A stretch of DNA of 64,000 nucleotides from the NCBI GenBank assembly GCA_020860715.1, contig JAJBTU010000010.1, forward strand, positions 31,647-95,646. Direction: 5' to 3'. Of the stretch, positions 33,311 to 43,382 are shown in pieces (the first letter of the stretch is position 1; each line of letters starts with the position of its first letter). The DNA is from Clostridiales bacterium. Lineage in GTDB: Bacteria > Bacillota > Clostridia > Lachnospirales > Lachnospiraceae. The notes below the pieces were generated by a model. The model did not search any database. It was given only the letters and a program-made list of their open reading frames with translations, and had not been told where the DNA came from. The position numbers and the translations under genes were made by a program.

Positions 33311-33991
33311 TCAGTCCGGTGCTGCCCCATACTCTTTATAGTAGGCGTCAATCTTCGCCTTCATCGCATCGTCGATCACGACTCTTCCTTTGTATTCTCT
33401 GCCGTACAGATGCTCCACGACCTCCGCCATCGTGACGATCGCCGTCGTCTTCAGTCCATGAGTCTCCTCGATCTCCCGAAGAGCGCTCTTTGTCCCCTGC
33501 CCGCGCTCCATGCGGTCCACAGAGACGACCAGTCCGAGTACATCGACATCTCCCTGCGCCCGGATGATCGGCAGCGTCTCCTGAATCGAAGTACCGGCTG
33601 TCGTCACATCTTCAATGATCACCACACGATCTCCGCCTTTCATCGGGCTTCCCAGAAGGATCCCCTTATCCCCATGATCCTTGACTTCCTTGCGGTTCGA
33701 GCAATAACGGATGTCCCTGTCATACTTTTCACTGATCGCCATCGCCGCCGCCACAGAGAGCGGAATACCCTTGTACGCGGGTCCAAACAGGATATCAAAA
33801 TCAAGTCCGAATTTCTGCTCGATCGCCTGCGCGTAATAGCCGCCGAGCCTGCGCAGCTGCGCACCCGTCCGGTAAAATCCTGTATTCACGAAGAATGGCG
33901 TCTTCCGTCCGCTCTTCGTCACGAAGTCGCCGAAGCGAAGCACCTCGCAGTCTACCATAAACTCAATAAATTCCTGCTTGTATGTCTCCAT
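33311..33991 (-). CDS. pyrE: orotate phosphoribosyltransferase
   Basis: 226 residues. Converts orotate and PRPP to OMP, the fifth step of UMP synthesis. Seen: FGDFVTKSGRKTPFFVNTG (orotate loop), the catalytic flexible loop RKEVKDHGDKGILLG, and the PRPP-binding motif RVVIIEDVTTAGTSI with the acidic pair. The C-terminal part, YGREYKGRVVIDDAMKAKID, is typical of the clostridial form. It is separate from pyrF-pyrK-pyrD, which lie about 12 kb away on the same strand. A divergent 364-base gap separates it from glgC. No PyrR attenuator is recognisable. Confidence 0.95.
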   Translation of the reverse strand: METYKQEFIEFMVDCEVLRFGDFVTKSGRKTPFFVNTGFYRTGAQLRRLGGYYAQAIEQKFGLDFDILFGPAYKGIPLSVAAAMAISEKYDRDIRYCSNRKEVKDHGDKGILLGSPMKGGDRVVIIEDVTTAGTSIQETLPIIRAQGDVDVLGLVVSVDRMERGQGTKSALREIEETHGLKTTAIVTMAEVVEHLYGREYKGRVVIDDAMKAKIDAYYKEYGAAPD

Positions 33992-34355
33992 AACCTTAAA
34001 AACTCCTTTTATTTATGAACCTGTGAGTTCTGTGCTGCTGCACCTTTTCCATCTCTCTGGGAATCGTAAAATTTGATGAAGTCAGTATAGCATAAACAGG
34101 CGGACTCTTCCATACCCTTTTTATAAAACCTGCGCAGTCCCGGCTATGTAATACGCGGGAAAAATTTTTGAAAAATTTGCACAAATAAATTCCCTTTTTG
34201 GAATATTTATGGTACAATTCTACTTAACAGCAGCTTTTCAGTCCAACAGGCCGCAGACCACCTGTTTTGCAGACAATATAACGCATATTGGTCGCAGGTT
34301 TGAGACTTGACGTTGCTCTGAGCAGTTGCAATAATCACAGGAGGATATCTATATT
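33992..34355. promoter_or_regulatory. divergent promoter region of pyrE and glgC with long glgC leader
   Basis: 364 bases without a gene. On the plus strand TACAAT at 34213-34218 with TTCCCT 17 bases before it is a fair promoter, giving a glgC leader of about 130 bases. The leader contains the inverted repeat AACAGG/CCTGTT (near 34246-34267) and further short complementary segments (CCGCAGACC, GGTCGCAGG), so a folded leader is possible. No known riboswitch consensus was recognised. AGGAGG lies 10 bases before the glgC ATG. Confidence 0.5.
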
Positions 34356-35564
34356 ATGGCTCAGGAAATGATTGCAATGCTTCTTGCCGGCGGCCAGGGC
34401 TCCAGACTGTACGCCCTGACCCAGAAGCTTGCCAAACCTGCGGTTCCCTTCGGCGGGAAATATCGTATCATCGATTTTCCGCTCTCGAACTGCGTAAACT
34501 CCGGCATCGACACGGTCGGCATACTGACCCAGTACCAGCCGCTTGTGCTCAACGAGTACATCGGCAACGGACAGCCCTGGGATCTGGACCGTCTGCACGG
34601 AGGCGTACATGTGCTGCCGCCCTATCAGCAGGCTTCCGGTTCCGACTGGTACAAGGGCACGGCCAACGCAATTTATCAGAATCTTTCTTTCATCGAGCGG
34701 TATGATCCGAAATACGTGATCATTCTCTCCGGCGACCAGATCTGCAAACAAGATTACAGTGATTTCCTGCGTTTCCACAAGGAGAAAAACGCGGAATTCA
34801 GCGTTGCGGTCATGGAAGTGCCGTGGGAGGAGGCTCCCCGGTTCGGTCTGATGGTAGCCGGTGAAGACGACCGGATCACGGAATTCCAGGAGAAGCCGAA
34901 GAATCCGAAGTCCAACCTTGCTTCCATGGGTATCTATATCTTCAACTGGGATGTCCTGAAGAAGTATCTGACAGAAGACGAGGCGGATCCGAATTCTGAG
35001 AATGACTTCGGCAACAACATTATCCCGAACCTGCTGCGCGACAACCGCAGGATGTACGCGTATCATTTCAGCGGCTACTGGAAAGACGTCGGGACGATCT
35101 CCTCTCTCTGGGAGGCCAACATGGAAGTGCTCGATCCGGAGCACAGCGGCATTGACCTCTTTGAGGACGGGTGGAAGATCTACAGTCGGAACAGCGGCAT
35201 GACCGGTCATAAAATCAGCGCCGGCGCGACCGTGGAGAATTCCATGATCACAGACGGCTGCCGCATCGGCGGAAGCGTAAAGCATTCGGTTCTGTTCGCC
35301 GGTGTAAAGGTAGAAGCAGGTGCAATCGTGGAGGACGCGGTCATCATGGGCGGCTCCGTGATCAAATCCGGTGCGGTCGTAAAGCACTGCATCCTCGCGG
35401 AAAATGTGACGATCGGTGAGAACGCTGTCGTAGGCGCGATGCCGACAGAAGAAGAAGACGGCGTAGCTACCGTCGGCGCAGGGCTTACCGTTGGCGCGGG
35501 TGCTGTCATCGGCCCGAAAGCGATGATTTACAATAATGTGGAGGGCGGTGAAAAACAATGGTAA
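34356..35564 (+). CDS. glgC: glucose-1-phosphate adenylyltransferase, catalytic subunit
   Basis: 402 residues. Makes ADP-glucose from ATP and glucose-1-phosphate for glycogen. Seen: [37 protein letters not shown] (nucleotide-binding loop with the catalytic Arg and Lys), [28 protein letters not shown] with the metal-binding Asp, [26 protein letters not shown] with the sugar-phosphate-binding Lys, and [17 protein letters not shown]. The last 130 residues are a left-handed beta-helix ([19 protein letters not shown]). The glgD start overlaps its stop by seven bases. No glycogen synthase gene is in the window. Confidence 0.96.
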   Translation: MAQEMIAMLLAGGQGSRLYALTQKLAKPAVPFGGKYRIIDFPLSNCVNSGIDTVGILTQYQPLVLNEYIGNGQPWDLDRLHGGVHVLPPYQQASGSDWYKGTANAIYQNLSFIERYDPKYVIILSGDQICKQDYSDFLRFHKEKNAEFSVAVMEVPWEEAPRFGLMVAGEDDRITEFQEKPKNPKSNLASMGIYIFNWDVLKKYLTEDEADPNSENDFGNNIIPNLLRDNRRMYAYHFSGYWKDVGTISSLWEANMEVLDPEHSGIDLFEDGWKIYSRNSGMTGHKISAGATVENSMITDGCRIGGSVKHSVLFAGVKVEAGAIVEDAVIMGGSVIKSGAVVKHCILAENVTIGENAVVGAMPTEEEDGVATVGAGLTVGAGAVIGPKAMIYNNVEGGEKQW

Positions 35565-36700
35565 ATTCAAACAATAGCGCACTCGGGATTATTTTCCCGA
35601 ATAACTATGATGCTCTGGTTCCCGAGCTGGTCAGCATCCGGAGCATGGCCTCCATCCCTTTCGCAAGCCGTTACCGCATGATCGACTTTATCCTTTCGAG
35701 CATGGTAAACTGCGACATTGACAACATCGTCATCCCGGTAAACAGCAACTATCATTCCCTGATGGATCATCTCGGCACCGGCCGTGAGTGGGATCTCGTC
35801 CGCAAGAACGGCGGGCTCCACATTTTCCCGCCCTATGCAGAGAAATCAAACAAGGTCTACAACGGACGTATCGGCACTCTGGCAAACCTGCTCCCGTTCC
35901 TGCGCGAGCAGAAGGAACGCTTCGTCATCATGGCAGACTGCAGCATCGCCGTGAACTTTGATTTTACCAAAATGATCGACGAACACATCGAGAGCGGCGC
36001 AGACGTCTCCATTGCCTACTGTGAGAAGGAACTTCCGGAATATCTGATGCGCACACAGGACAACAGCAGAGGCTTCCACTACACGTTCACGATCGACAGC
36101 GGCCGGATCAATCATATTTATGTGAATCCGCGTGTCAGCGGCGTGCAGAATTATTCCATGAATATTTATGTGCTGGAGCGTGAGCTGCTGATCAACATGA
36201 TCAATACCGCGTTTGTACGCGGCCTCGAGCATTTCAACCGCGACGTGCTGATGAATCAGCTTTCCTGGCGGAATGTGCATGCCTACAAATACGATGGCTA
36301 CACCGCACGCATCACCGGCATGAAGAGCTATTTTGACGAGAACCTCAAGCTGCTCGATGATTACAATCTGAACGCTCTGTTTGACGGAGCTCCGATCTAC
36401 ACCAAGATCCGTGACGACAATCCGACCCGCTACATCAGCGGCGCGAAGGTGTCCAATGTGATGTGTGCTGACGGCTGCGTCATCGAAGGCGAAGTGGAGA
36501 ACAGCGTTCTCTTCCGAGGCGTAAAAATAGAGAAGGGCGCTGTCGTAAAGAACTGCGTGCTGATGCAGGATACGGTCGTTGAGGCCGGAGCGAGCATCGA
36601 TTACCTGATCACGGACAAGAATGTACATGTCAGCGCCGGCAAAGAGATGAAGGGCACTGACAGCTTCCCGGTCTACATTGCCAAGGGACATACCGTGTAA
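35558..36700 (+). CDS. glgD: GlgD, regulatory-type subunit of ADP-glucose pyrophosphorylase
   Basis: 380 residues. In Firmicutes GlgD forms a heterotetramer with GlgC and raises its activity. It keeps the same fold ([78 protein letters not shown]). The catalytic loop is degenerate: GGQGSRL is replaced by PNNYDALVP, so it is not expected to be catalytic itself. The beta-helix end is present ([32 protein letters not shown]). The ATG lies within the end of glgC, which implies translational coupling and equal amounts. Confidence 0.95.
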   Translation: MVNSNNSALGIIFPNNYDALVPELVSIRSMASIPFASRYRMIDFILSSMVNCDIDNIVIPVNSNYHSLMDHLGTGREWDLVRKNGGLHIFPPYAEKSNKVYNGRIGTLANLLPFLREQKERFVIMADCSIAVNFDFTKMIDEHIESGADVSIAYCEKELPEYLMRTQDNSRGFHYTFTIDSGRINHIYVNPRVSGVQNYSMNIYVLERELLINMINTAFVRGLEHFNRDVLMNQLSWRNVHAYKYDGYTARITGMKSYFDENLKLLDDYNLNALFDGAPIYTKIRDDNPTRYISGAKVSNVMCADGCVIEGEVENSVLFRGVKIEKGAVVKNCVLMQDTVVEAGASIDYLITDKNVHVSAGKEMKGTDSFPVYIAKGHTV

Positions 36701-36764
36701 AAAGATTTATTGTGCCGGTCTCATATGGCGTAAGCCATGAAATACATTTCAAGGCCGCGCGCAT

Positions 36765-36806
36765 AAAAAAGACGCCGGATGGATTTTATTCCCCGGCGTC
36801 TTTTTT
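36765..36806. terminator. bidirectional terminator between glgD and the HD-GYP gene
   Basis: AAAAAAGACGCCGG and its complement CCGGCGTCTTTTTT flank a 14-base loop. Both strands end in six T residues after the stem, so it stops glgD (plus) and the convergent sensor gene (minus), whose stop is at 36811. Confidence 0.93.
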
Positions 36807-36810
36807 ATCC

Positions 36811-39792
36811 TCATATTTCCTGCTTCACCTGCTCCACAAACCCATCGTCAATCATGTCGACCATAAAGCCTACGATGTCCGGATCAAACTGGGCTCCGCT
36901 GCAGCGCAGAAGTTCTTCCCTTGCATATTCCAGCGTATTGCCGGCCTGATAGCGGCGTGTGCTGCACATCGCGTCAAATGAATCTGCTATGGCGATGATG
37001 CGGGCTTTGAGCGGGATCTCCTCCCCCTTCAGTCCCTCGCAGTATCCCTTGCCGTCATAGCGCTCGTGATGATACTTCGCACCGTCCGCGATATCCGGAA
37101 TCACGGTAAACTCACCTAAGATCTCCCCGCCGATGCGCGGATGTGTCTTAGCCGTCTCCCACTCTTCCGGTGTCAGCTTACCGGCCTTTTTCAGAATGCT
37201 GTCCGGGATTCCGATCTTTCCGATATCATGAAGAAGCGCCATGTAAGAAATTTCTTCCTGTTCCTCGTCAGAGAAATTCATGCGGCGGGCAATCTCCTTC
37301 GAATACTTTGAAACACGCACAGAGTGCCCGTTGGTGTCTTTGTCTTTCGCATCAATCGCATTCGCAAAAGTGCGCAGAGACTGATCAATGATCATCTTGT
37401 ATTCCGCCTGCCGCTTTTTCAGGCTGTTGACCCGGTACTGATAGGCGGCCAGGAAAATCATGACAATGACCAGCACGATCAGCAGAATCAGCAGAACCAG
37501 AAACTCCGCCGTCTGCCAGAAATAGATCTCCTTATGCAGGGTCAGGGTAATCTCATCCCCCTCCACGCCATCTTCATTGCAGACGGCGATGTGAAATTCA
37601 TAGTCGCCGTCTCCGAGGTTCGTATAGCTGACTGCGGTTTCTGAAGAAGCGCTTCCTGTGATCACTTCCTCGTCAAAGCCTTCCAGACAATACTCCACTG
37701 TCTTTTCCCCCGGCGTGAATGAAAGCACGGAGAACGCAAAGGTCACACGCGTCGCCGAGGCCGGTATGGTGATCTCATCCGCAGCCGCGTAGGTCTCCTG
37801 ATCGATCACGACCCGGGAAACGGCGGCCAGCGGCTTGGTTTCATTGGTCGGAATATGTCCTGTATCAATCGCAGAAACGCCATTGTTCGTACACAGCCAA
37901 AGGGTTCCGTCCTCTTCATCGAGCCAGTTCCAGGAATTGGCAACCAACGTGCCGGTCAGCCCGTACCCTGTGCCAAGTTCCCGAAGTGAAGCCGTCCCGG
38001 CAAGCAGTTCCTCACGGTCAGCTATCAGGATCCCGCTGCTCTTTTCCAGCCAGATTTCATCCCCGATAATCTGAATGTCAAGCACGCTGCCCGCGCTCTC
38101 TGGCAAAGTGATTTCCCGGATTCCGTCTGCATCCCGGTAGTAGAGGGAACTGCCTGCGCTGATCCAGATCCCGTCTCCGTCAGAAGTCATTCGCATCACC
38201 GAACCGGAGGAAAGCCCTTCTTCCTTATAATACTGCGTTATGCCCTCTTCCGTAATTTCATAAAAGCCCTGTCCATCGCTTCCGGCGACCAGCGTTCCGT
38301 CCTCCGCCTCGTACATACAGAGAATAAACGCATACGGCAGCACATCGGAGCCGTAACTCGCAGTGATTTCATCATCCCGGATCAAATCAATCCCGCCGGT
38401 ACCCGCCACTGCGACGGTCCCGTCGGAAAGTTCCAGTGTCATACGCACCTGATTGCTTAAAAGCCCATCCTCCTCAGTCATCAGGAGGATTTCCCCGTCA
38501 TCCGGCGTATAATGTACCAGACCGGTCTCATATACGCAGAACCAGAAGCTGCCGTCCGAAGCGTACAGGATATGGCGTACCCGCCTGGAATCCATTGCCG
38601 CCGTCAGTTCATTGTCCACCCGGCTGAATTCGTCATCCAGAAGAATCAGGCCGCTGTCCGTGCCGATATAGGTATAGCCGTCCTGCCGCACGACCGCGTT
38701 CACCGAAGTGCCGTCAAGGCCGGCCTGATCGTTATAATTATAAAATTTCCCTTCTGAATAATAGGTCAGACCGGTCCGACTTGAAGTCACCCAGAAGTTT
38801 CCCTCATAATCTTCAATCATCGAGCTGCAGGAAATCATCCCGGCCATCCCGCCCGGCGTCTGAAATACATCCGTTTCACTAATCTGCGCAATCCCGTTAT
38901 CACAGAGCGCCCAGACTGTTCCGTCCGAAACTTCATAAAAACGGTTCACGGCATACAAATCACCCGTGTCAAGCACATCCACGTCAAAGTCGTCCGCATC
39001 ATATGCGCTCTCTTCCGCCTCACCGGCCGACCGGCTCAGACGCACCGCCTCACTGCCGCCGCTGCCAAGATAAATGCTGCCGTCCGAAGCGCAGAGCACG
39101 CTGTAGCAGTCATTTTCAAACCAGGCATCCGCGCTCACTGTACCCACAAGAACCGTATTCTGAACCAAAAAAAGATCACTGTTATCCGCACAGCCCCAAA
39201 GGAGCCCGTCGCTGTCGCAGGACAGATCGTAAACAACTCTTCCTTCCGTCCCTGCTACAGCTGCAAGAACGAGCGTCCCGTCTTCTTCCCCGTCGATCCT
39301 TGCCAGGCCGGACGTGGTGCCGACATAGATGGTCCCGGAGGCATCCTCCGCAAAGGAACGCACAGAGTAAAAAACTCCGTCCTCATCCTGGATTTCTGTG
39401 AAGTCTCCATCTTCATACAGGAACACGCCCTCATCGTTTGTTCCAATAAAAAGACGGCCACTCTCATCTTCATACAGGGCGCGAATACTTGAGGAAGGCA
39501 CCGCATTGTCTCCGATGCTGAAATTCTCAAAAGTCCTGCCGTCGTAGCGAAGCAGACCGCCATAGCTGGCAATCCATATGTAGCCGTCCGAAGTCTGGAG
39601 AACGGCATTCGCCTCACCGGTATCCAGACCGTTGTTTTCATTATATACTGTTTTAATCCACTGATTCATACCCGTGTCGCCGGCATAGCTGACGCTGGAG
39701 GCCAGCATCCAGGCCGCAAAACTCAGGAAGCACAGATGCGCCGCGCCTGATAATAGCCTTCGGGCTTTCGAACTTTTATCTGATTCACACAA
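36811..39792 (-). CDS. extracytoplasmic beta-propeller sensor with HD-GYP domain
   Basis: 993 residues. A signal/anchor segment (about residues 12-35) leads into a two-component-regulator-type propeller: repeated units such as LQTSDGYIWIASYGGLLRYD and EDESGRLFIGTNDEGVFLYEDG, to about residue 640. A Y_Y_Y-like beta domain follows (about 665-755; FAFSVLSFTPGEKTVEYCLEG), then a membrane helix (about 760-785) and a cytoplasmic HD-GYP domain (about 805-985) with LLHDIGKIGIP near 852. The second signature reads HHERYDGKGYCEGLKG, with Cys where GYP has Pro. HD-GYP domains hydrolyse c-di-GMP or related signals. External ligand, perhaps a polysaccharide, is inferred from the propeller class. Confidence 0.92.
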   Translation of the reverse strand: MCESDKSSKARRLLSGAAHLCFLSFAAWMLASSVSYAGDTGMNQWIKTVYNENNGLDTGEANAVLQTSDGYIWIASYGGLLRYDGRTFENFSIGDNAVPSSSIRALYEDESGRLFIGTNDEGVFLYEDGDFTEIQDEDGVFYSVRSFAEDASGTIYVGTTSGLARIDGEEDGTLVLAAVAGTEGRVVYDLSCDSDGLLWGCADNSDLFLVQNTVLVGTVSADAWFENDCYSVLCASDGSIYLGSGGSEAVRLSRSAGEAEESAYDADDFDVDVLDTGDLYAVNRFYEVSDGTVWALCDNGIAQISETDVFQTPGGMAGMISCSSMIEDYEGNFWVTSSRTGLTYYSEGKFYNYNDQAGLDGTSVNAVVRQDGYTYIGTDSGLILLDDEFSRVDNELTAAMDSRRVRHILYASDGSFWFCVYETGLVHYTPDDGEILLMTEEDGLLSNQVRMTLELSDGTVAVAGTGGIDLIRDDEITASYGSDVLPYAFILCMYEAEDGTLVAGSDGQGFYEITEEGITQYYKEEGLSSGSVMRMTSDGDGIWISAGSSLYYRDADGIREITLPESAGSVLDIQIIGDEIWLEKSSGILIADREELLAGTASLRELGTGYGLTGTLVANSWNWLDEEDGTLWLCTNNGVSAIDTGHIPTNETKPLAAVSRVVIDQETYAAADEITIPASATRVTFAFSVLSFTPGEKTVEYCLEGFDEEVITGSASSETAVSYTNLGDGDYEFHIAVCNEDGVEGDEITLTLHKEIYFWQTAEFLVLLILLIVLVIVMIFLAAYQYRVNSLKKRQAEYKMIIDQSLRTFANAIDAKDKDTNGHSVRVSKYSKEIARRMNFSDEEQEEISYMALLHDIGKIGIPDSILKKAGKLTPEEWETAKTHPRIGGEILGEFTVIPDIADGAKYHHERYDGKGYCEGLKGEEIPLKARIIAIADSFDAMCSTRRYQAGNTLEYAREELLRCSGAQFDPDIVGFMVDMIDDGFVEQVKQEI

Positions 39793-39971
39793 AATATTTC
39801 TCCAATCAACCGTTCAGACGGTCTTCTCCTATGCATGTACAGTAAGCTGTGTCTCTTAAACAGAGCGCCCGCCGGAATCCGTCAGAAATACAGTTCCGGT
39901 CTTCCAAATCTATTTTACACATGATTGAAAATTTGTGCAATCCTATTTTGCGAAAAATTACGAAAAACACC

Positions 39972-40493
39972 CTATATCCGCTGATTTTCCTTCTCTTCTG
40001 CGGCAGTCATCGGGTTCGTCATCTCTGTCACCTCATCGACATAAGGCCAGAGTTCCCTGCAGCGGCTGGTGCCGGTCAGGTAGAGCTCCGTATTCTCCCC
40101 GACCGCATCCATCAGCGTCCGCAGTTCATCCACCGAGACGATCCCACGGTCCGTCAGTCCCAGGATCTCATCCAGAATCAGCACATCGCACTCTGCCGTC
40201 ACCAAAACTTTTCTGGCAAAATTCAGGCCGTTCTTGATATTACGGCACTCGTCCTCCCTTTCCCGCTCCGTCAGGCTCTCATAGTTTTCCGGAAACCTTT
40301 CAAACCGAAACAGCCTGAATTCCGGCTCCAGACGTTTGAAGTAGTCCGCAGCCGCCTCGTTGTTTTTTTCTTTCAGGAACTGGATCACGATCACGTTTTT
40401 GCCCGCGCTTGCCTCGCGAATGCCTTTGCCCAGAGCGGCTGAAGTCTTCCCTGTACCACTGCCGCAGAATATATGTATCTTCCGTTCGCTCAT
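39972..40493 (-). CDS. CobO/BtuR-type corrinoid adenosyltransferase
   Basis: 173 residues from the ATG at 40493 (GGAGG seven bases upstream). Adenosylates cobalt-reduced corrinoids with ATP. Seen: KIHIFCGSGTGKTSAALGKGIREASAG (P-loop), VIVIQFLKEKNNE, NIKNGLNFARKVLVTAECDVLILDEILGLTDRGIV (Walker B-like), LYLTGTSRCRELWPYVDEVTEM. The last part lacks the usual GIEF-like tail, and the ending is PMTAAEEKENQRI. No cobalamin synthesis gene is near, so it probably serves corrinoid salvage. The 39793-39971 gap shows no gene. Confidence 0.9.
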   Translation of the reverse strand: MSERKIHIFCGSGTGKTSAALGKGIREASAGKNVIVIQFLKEKNNEAAADYFKRLEPEFRLFRFERFPENYESLTEREREDECRNIKNGLNFARKVLVTAECDVLILDEILGLTDRGIVSVDELRTLMDAVGENTELYLTGTSRCRELWPYVDEVTEMTNPMTAAEEKENQRI

Positions 40494-40672
40494 ACTTTTT
40501 CCTCCAGGTATGTCCTGCACTCTCATAATTCGCTTATTGTACTACAACTTTTTCTTAAAAGCAACTTTTGCTGCAGCTGTTCCGTACCCATACGGCTTTC
40601 TTTTTCTGCGTCAGGCTTTCTGCGGCTTTTCCGCGGCAGTCGCCGGCGCCGTTTTTTGAGAAACGGCACATT

Positions 40673-41299
40673 TCATTCCAGATATTCCAGCTTGCTGACA
40701 GAGACTTCATAAGCAATGCGGCGTTCAGCCGATTCCTCATCCAGTTTTTTCACATACTCCCTGCTCTGTATGCGGCCCCATACCTGCACATGACCTCCCA
40801 CCTCGAACCCCGAAGCGAAGCGGGCATTTCTCCCCCAGCAGATACAGGGAATGTAATCCGATTTCCCGTATGGGCGGTTGACCGCCAGCAGCATATCCGC
40901 AATTTCCCTGCCAAGAGGTGTTCGCCGGTATACCGGCGTCTTGCAGATAAAGCCATCCAGAAAAATCTGATTGCTTTTTACCTTGTCCGAATCATCCTCC
41001 GTAAAACTCAGCTCTCTGGCAAAAACCGAGAGCACCAGACGGTTCTTCTTCTCTTCGTGCCGGTTGTAAGAGCGAAACTGGCCGAAGACCTGTATGCTGG
41101 CTCCCTGATAATCTTTTGTTACGTCAATCAGCCGTTCTGACACCATCACCGGTATGATGTCAATCGAGTCGCTCAGTCTCTGCACGGAAATATCCACCAT
41201 GTAAAACCCTTCCCCGAACACCTCATGGCTGAAAGAAAATTCGGAAATGATTTTTCCCATGATGGATACCTGATTGTTTTCAATAATTTTATCTGTCAT
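40673..41299 (-). CDS. single-stranded DNA-binding protein-like, two OB domains
   Basis: 208 residues. Two OB-fold segments in tandem: NQVSIMGKIISEFSFSHEVFGEGFYMVDISVQRLSDSIDIIPVMVSE, then NQIFLDGFICKTPVYRRTPLGREIADMLLAVNRPYGKSDYIPCICWGRNA and VGGHVQVWGRIQSREYVKK. The second segment has the SSB signature TPLGREIADMLLAVNR...CICWGRNA typical of bacterial SSB. There is no acidic DDDIPF-like tail at the end (it finishes SVSKLEYLE), so it is unlikely to be the main replication SSB. A role in DNA binding is inferred. It is divergent from typA. Confidence 0.82.
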   Translation of the reverse strand: MTDKIIENNQVSIMGKIISEFSFSHEVFGEGFYMVDISVQRLSDSIDIIPVMVSERLIDVTKDYQGASIQVFGQFRSYNRHEEKKNRLVLSVFARELSFTEDDSDKVKSNQIFLDGFICKTPVYRRTPLGREIADMLLAVNRPYGKSDYIPCICWGRNARFASGFEVGGHVQVWGRIQSREYVKKLDEESAERRIAYEVSVSKLEYLE

Positions 41300-41531
41300 G
41301 TCTGAAGTTCTCCCTTCCTTCGTATGGTGATATTTCTTCTCCGTCTCCCGGCGGATCCGGAGCGGAAATATCTTCCTGTATATAATTTATGTTTATTCGG
41401 CAGACTTCCTTTTTAGAACCTCTTTTTCCTGTATTTCGCAAAATAATTTTTAATCACACTTGTTTTCTATTGAATTTGTGGTAAACTTGCATAGGTTTGT
41501 AAAGGTATACAGATTCAGGAGAGAGATTGAA

Positions 41532-43361
41532 ATGATAAGAGAAGATGTAAGAAACATTGCGATTATCGCGCATGTAGACCACGGCAAAACGACCCTGGTG
41601 GACGAACTTTTGAAGCAGAGCGGCGTGTTCCGGCAGAATCAGGAGGTTGCTGAGCGCGTCATGGATTCCAACGATCTGGAGCGTGAGCGCGGCATCACCA
41701 TCCTTTCCAAAAACACTGCGGTTACGTATAAAAATACAAAGATTAATATTATTGACACTCCCGGCCATGCGGATTTCGGCGGTGAAGTAGAGCGTGTCCT
41801 GAAGATGGTAAACGGTGTCATTCTGGTCGTCGACGCGTTTGAGGGAGCGATGCCGCAGACCAAGTTCGTGCTGCGCAAGGCGCTGGAACTGGATCTTCCG
41901 GTCATTGTCTGTATCAACAAAATTGACCGTCCGGAAGCCAGACCCGCAGAAGTGGTAGATGAGGTACTGGAACTTTTTATCGAACTCGATGCTTCGGATG
42001 AACAGCTGGACTGCCCGTTTGTCTATGCCTCCGCGAAAGGCGGATATGCCAGCATGGACCCGGATGTACCGGGGACCAATATGGAGCCGCTATTTGAGAC
42101 GATCGTAAACTACATTCCGGCTCCGGAAGGCGACGAGACCGGCCCGACTCAGGTGCTCATCAGTACAATTGATTACAATGAATACGTTGGCCGTATCGGT
42201 GTCGGCAAAGTAGACCGCGGTACGATCTCCGTGAATCAGGAGGTCATTATCGTCAACCACCACGATACGGAAAAGAAGAACAAGGTCAAGATCAGCCGTC
42301 TCTATGAATTTGACGGATTAAATAAGGTAGATGTCCCAAACGCCACCATCGGATCCATCGTGGCTGTCTCCGGCATTTCGGATCTGCACATCGGTGATAC
42401 GATCTGCGCGCCGGAAGCTCCGGACGCAATCCCGTTCCAGAAGATCTCCGAGCCGACGATCTCCATGAATTTCATCGTCAATGACAGCCCGCTGGCCGGA
42501 CAGGAAGGGAAATACGTCACCTCCCGCCACCTGCGCGACCGCCTGTACCGTGAGTTGAACACAGACGTCAGCCTGCGTGTCGAGGATACGGAAGACACCG
42601 ATACCTTTAAGGTGTCCGGGCGCGGGGAACTGCATCTGTCCATTCTGATTGAGACCATGCGCCGCGAAGGCTTTGAATTTGCGGTGAGCAAGGCAGAGGT
42701 CATCTACAGGACCGACGAGCGGGGCAAAAAACTGGAGCCGATGGAACTGTGCTATATCGACGTCCCGGAGGAATTTTCCGGCACCGTCATCCAGAAACTG
42801 AGCCTGCGCAAAGGGGAACTGCAGGGTATGACTCTCGGTCAGGGCGGCTATTCCCGTCTGGAGTTTTCCATTCCGTCCCGCGGCCTGATCGGCTACCGCG
42901 GCGAATTTCTGACAGACACCAAGGGCAACGGTGTCATGAACACGATTTTTGACGGCTACGGTCCCTACAAAGGAGATCTCTCCTACCGCAATCTTGGTTC
43001 TCTGATCGCTTTCGAGTCCGGAGAATCGGTTGCCTATGGTCTTTTCAACGCACAGGACCGCGGCACGCTTTTTATCGGACCGGGCGAAAAAGTTTATTCC
43101 GGCATGGTCATCGGCCAGAGTGCAAAACCGGAGGATATCGAGCTGAATGTCTGCAAGACCAAACATCTGACCAACACGCGCGCTTCGGGATCCGATGAAG
43201 CCTTAAAACTGACGCCGCCGAAGATTTTAAGTCTTGAGCAGGCACTGGAATTCATCGATACGGACGAACTTCTTGAGGTGACGCCGAAGAGCCTGCGTAT
43301 CCGCAAAAAGATTCTGGATCCGACTTTAAGAAAGAGAGCCGGGTTTAAGCGGGCACAGTAA
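41532..43361 (+). CDS. typA: ribosome-associated GTPase TypA/BipA
   Basis: 609 residues from the ATG at 41532, which has AGGAGAG seven bases upstream; the longer open frame (from 41460) reads through the promoter. Elongation-factor-like GTPase involved in ribosome assembly and stress responses. Seen: [20 protein letters not shown] (G1), [14 protein letters not shown] (G2), [16 protein letters not shown] (G3), [10 protein letters not shown] (G4). Domains II, III and V and the BipA-specific C-terminus ([39 protein letters not shown]) are present. Length equals the family. Confidence 0.96.
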   Translation: MIREDVRNIAIIAHVDHGKTTLVDELLKQSGVFRQNQEVAERVMDSNDLERERGITILSKNTAVTYKNTKINIIDTPGHADFGGEVERVLKMVNGVILVVDAFEGAMPQTKFVLRKALELDLPVIVCINKIDRPEARPAEVVDEVLELFIELDASDEQLDCPFVYASAKGGYASMDPDVPGTNMEPLFETIVNYIPAPEGDETGPTQVLISTIDYNEYVGRIGVGKVDRGTISVNQEVIIVNHHDTEKKNKVKISRLYEFDGLNKVDVPNATIGSIVAVSGISDLHIGDTICAPEAPDAIPFQKISEPTISMNFIVNDSPLAGQEGKYVTSRHLRDRLYRELNTDVSLRVEDTEDTDTFKVSGRGELHLSILIETMRREGFEFAVSKAEVIYRTDERGKKLEPMELCYIDVPEEFSGTVIQKLSLRKGELQGMTLGQGGYSRLEFSIPSRGLIGYRGEFLTDTKGNGVMNTIFDGYGPYKGDLSYRNLGSLIAFESGESVAYGLFNAQDRGTLFIGPGEKVYSGMVIGQSAKPEDIELNVCKTKHLTNTRASGSDEALKLTPPKILSLEQALEFIDTDELLEVTPKSLRIRKKILDPTLRKRAGFKRAQ

Positions 43362-43382
43362 CGTTCCGCAGCAGTAAATCAT

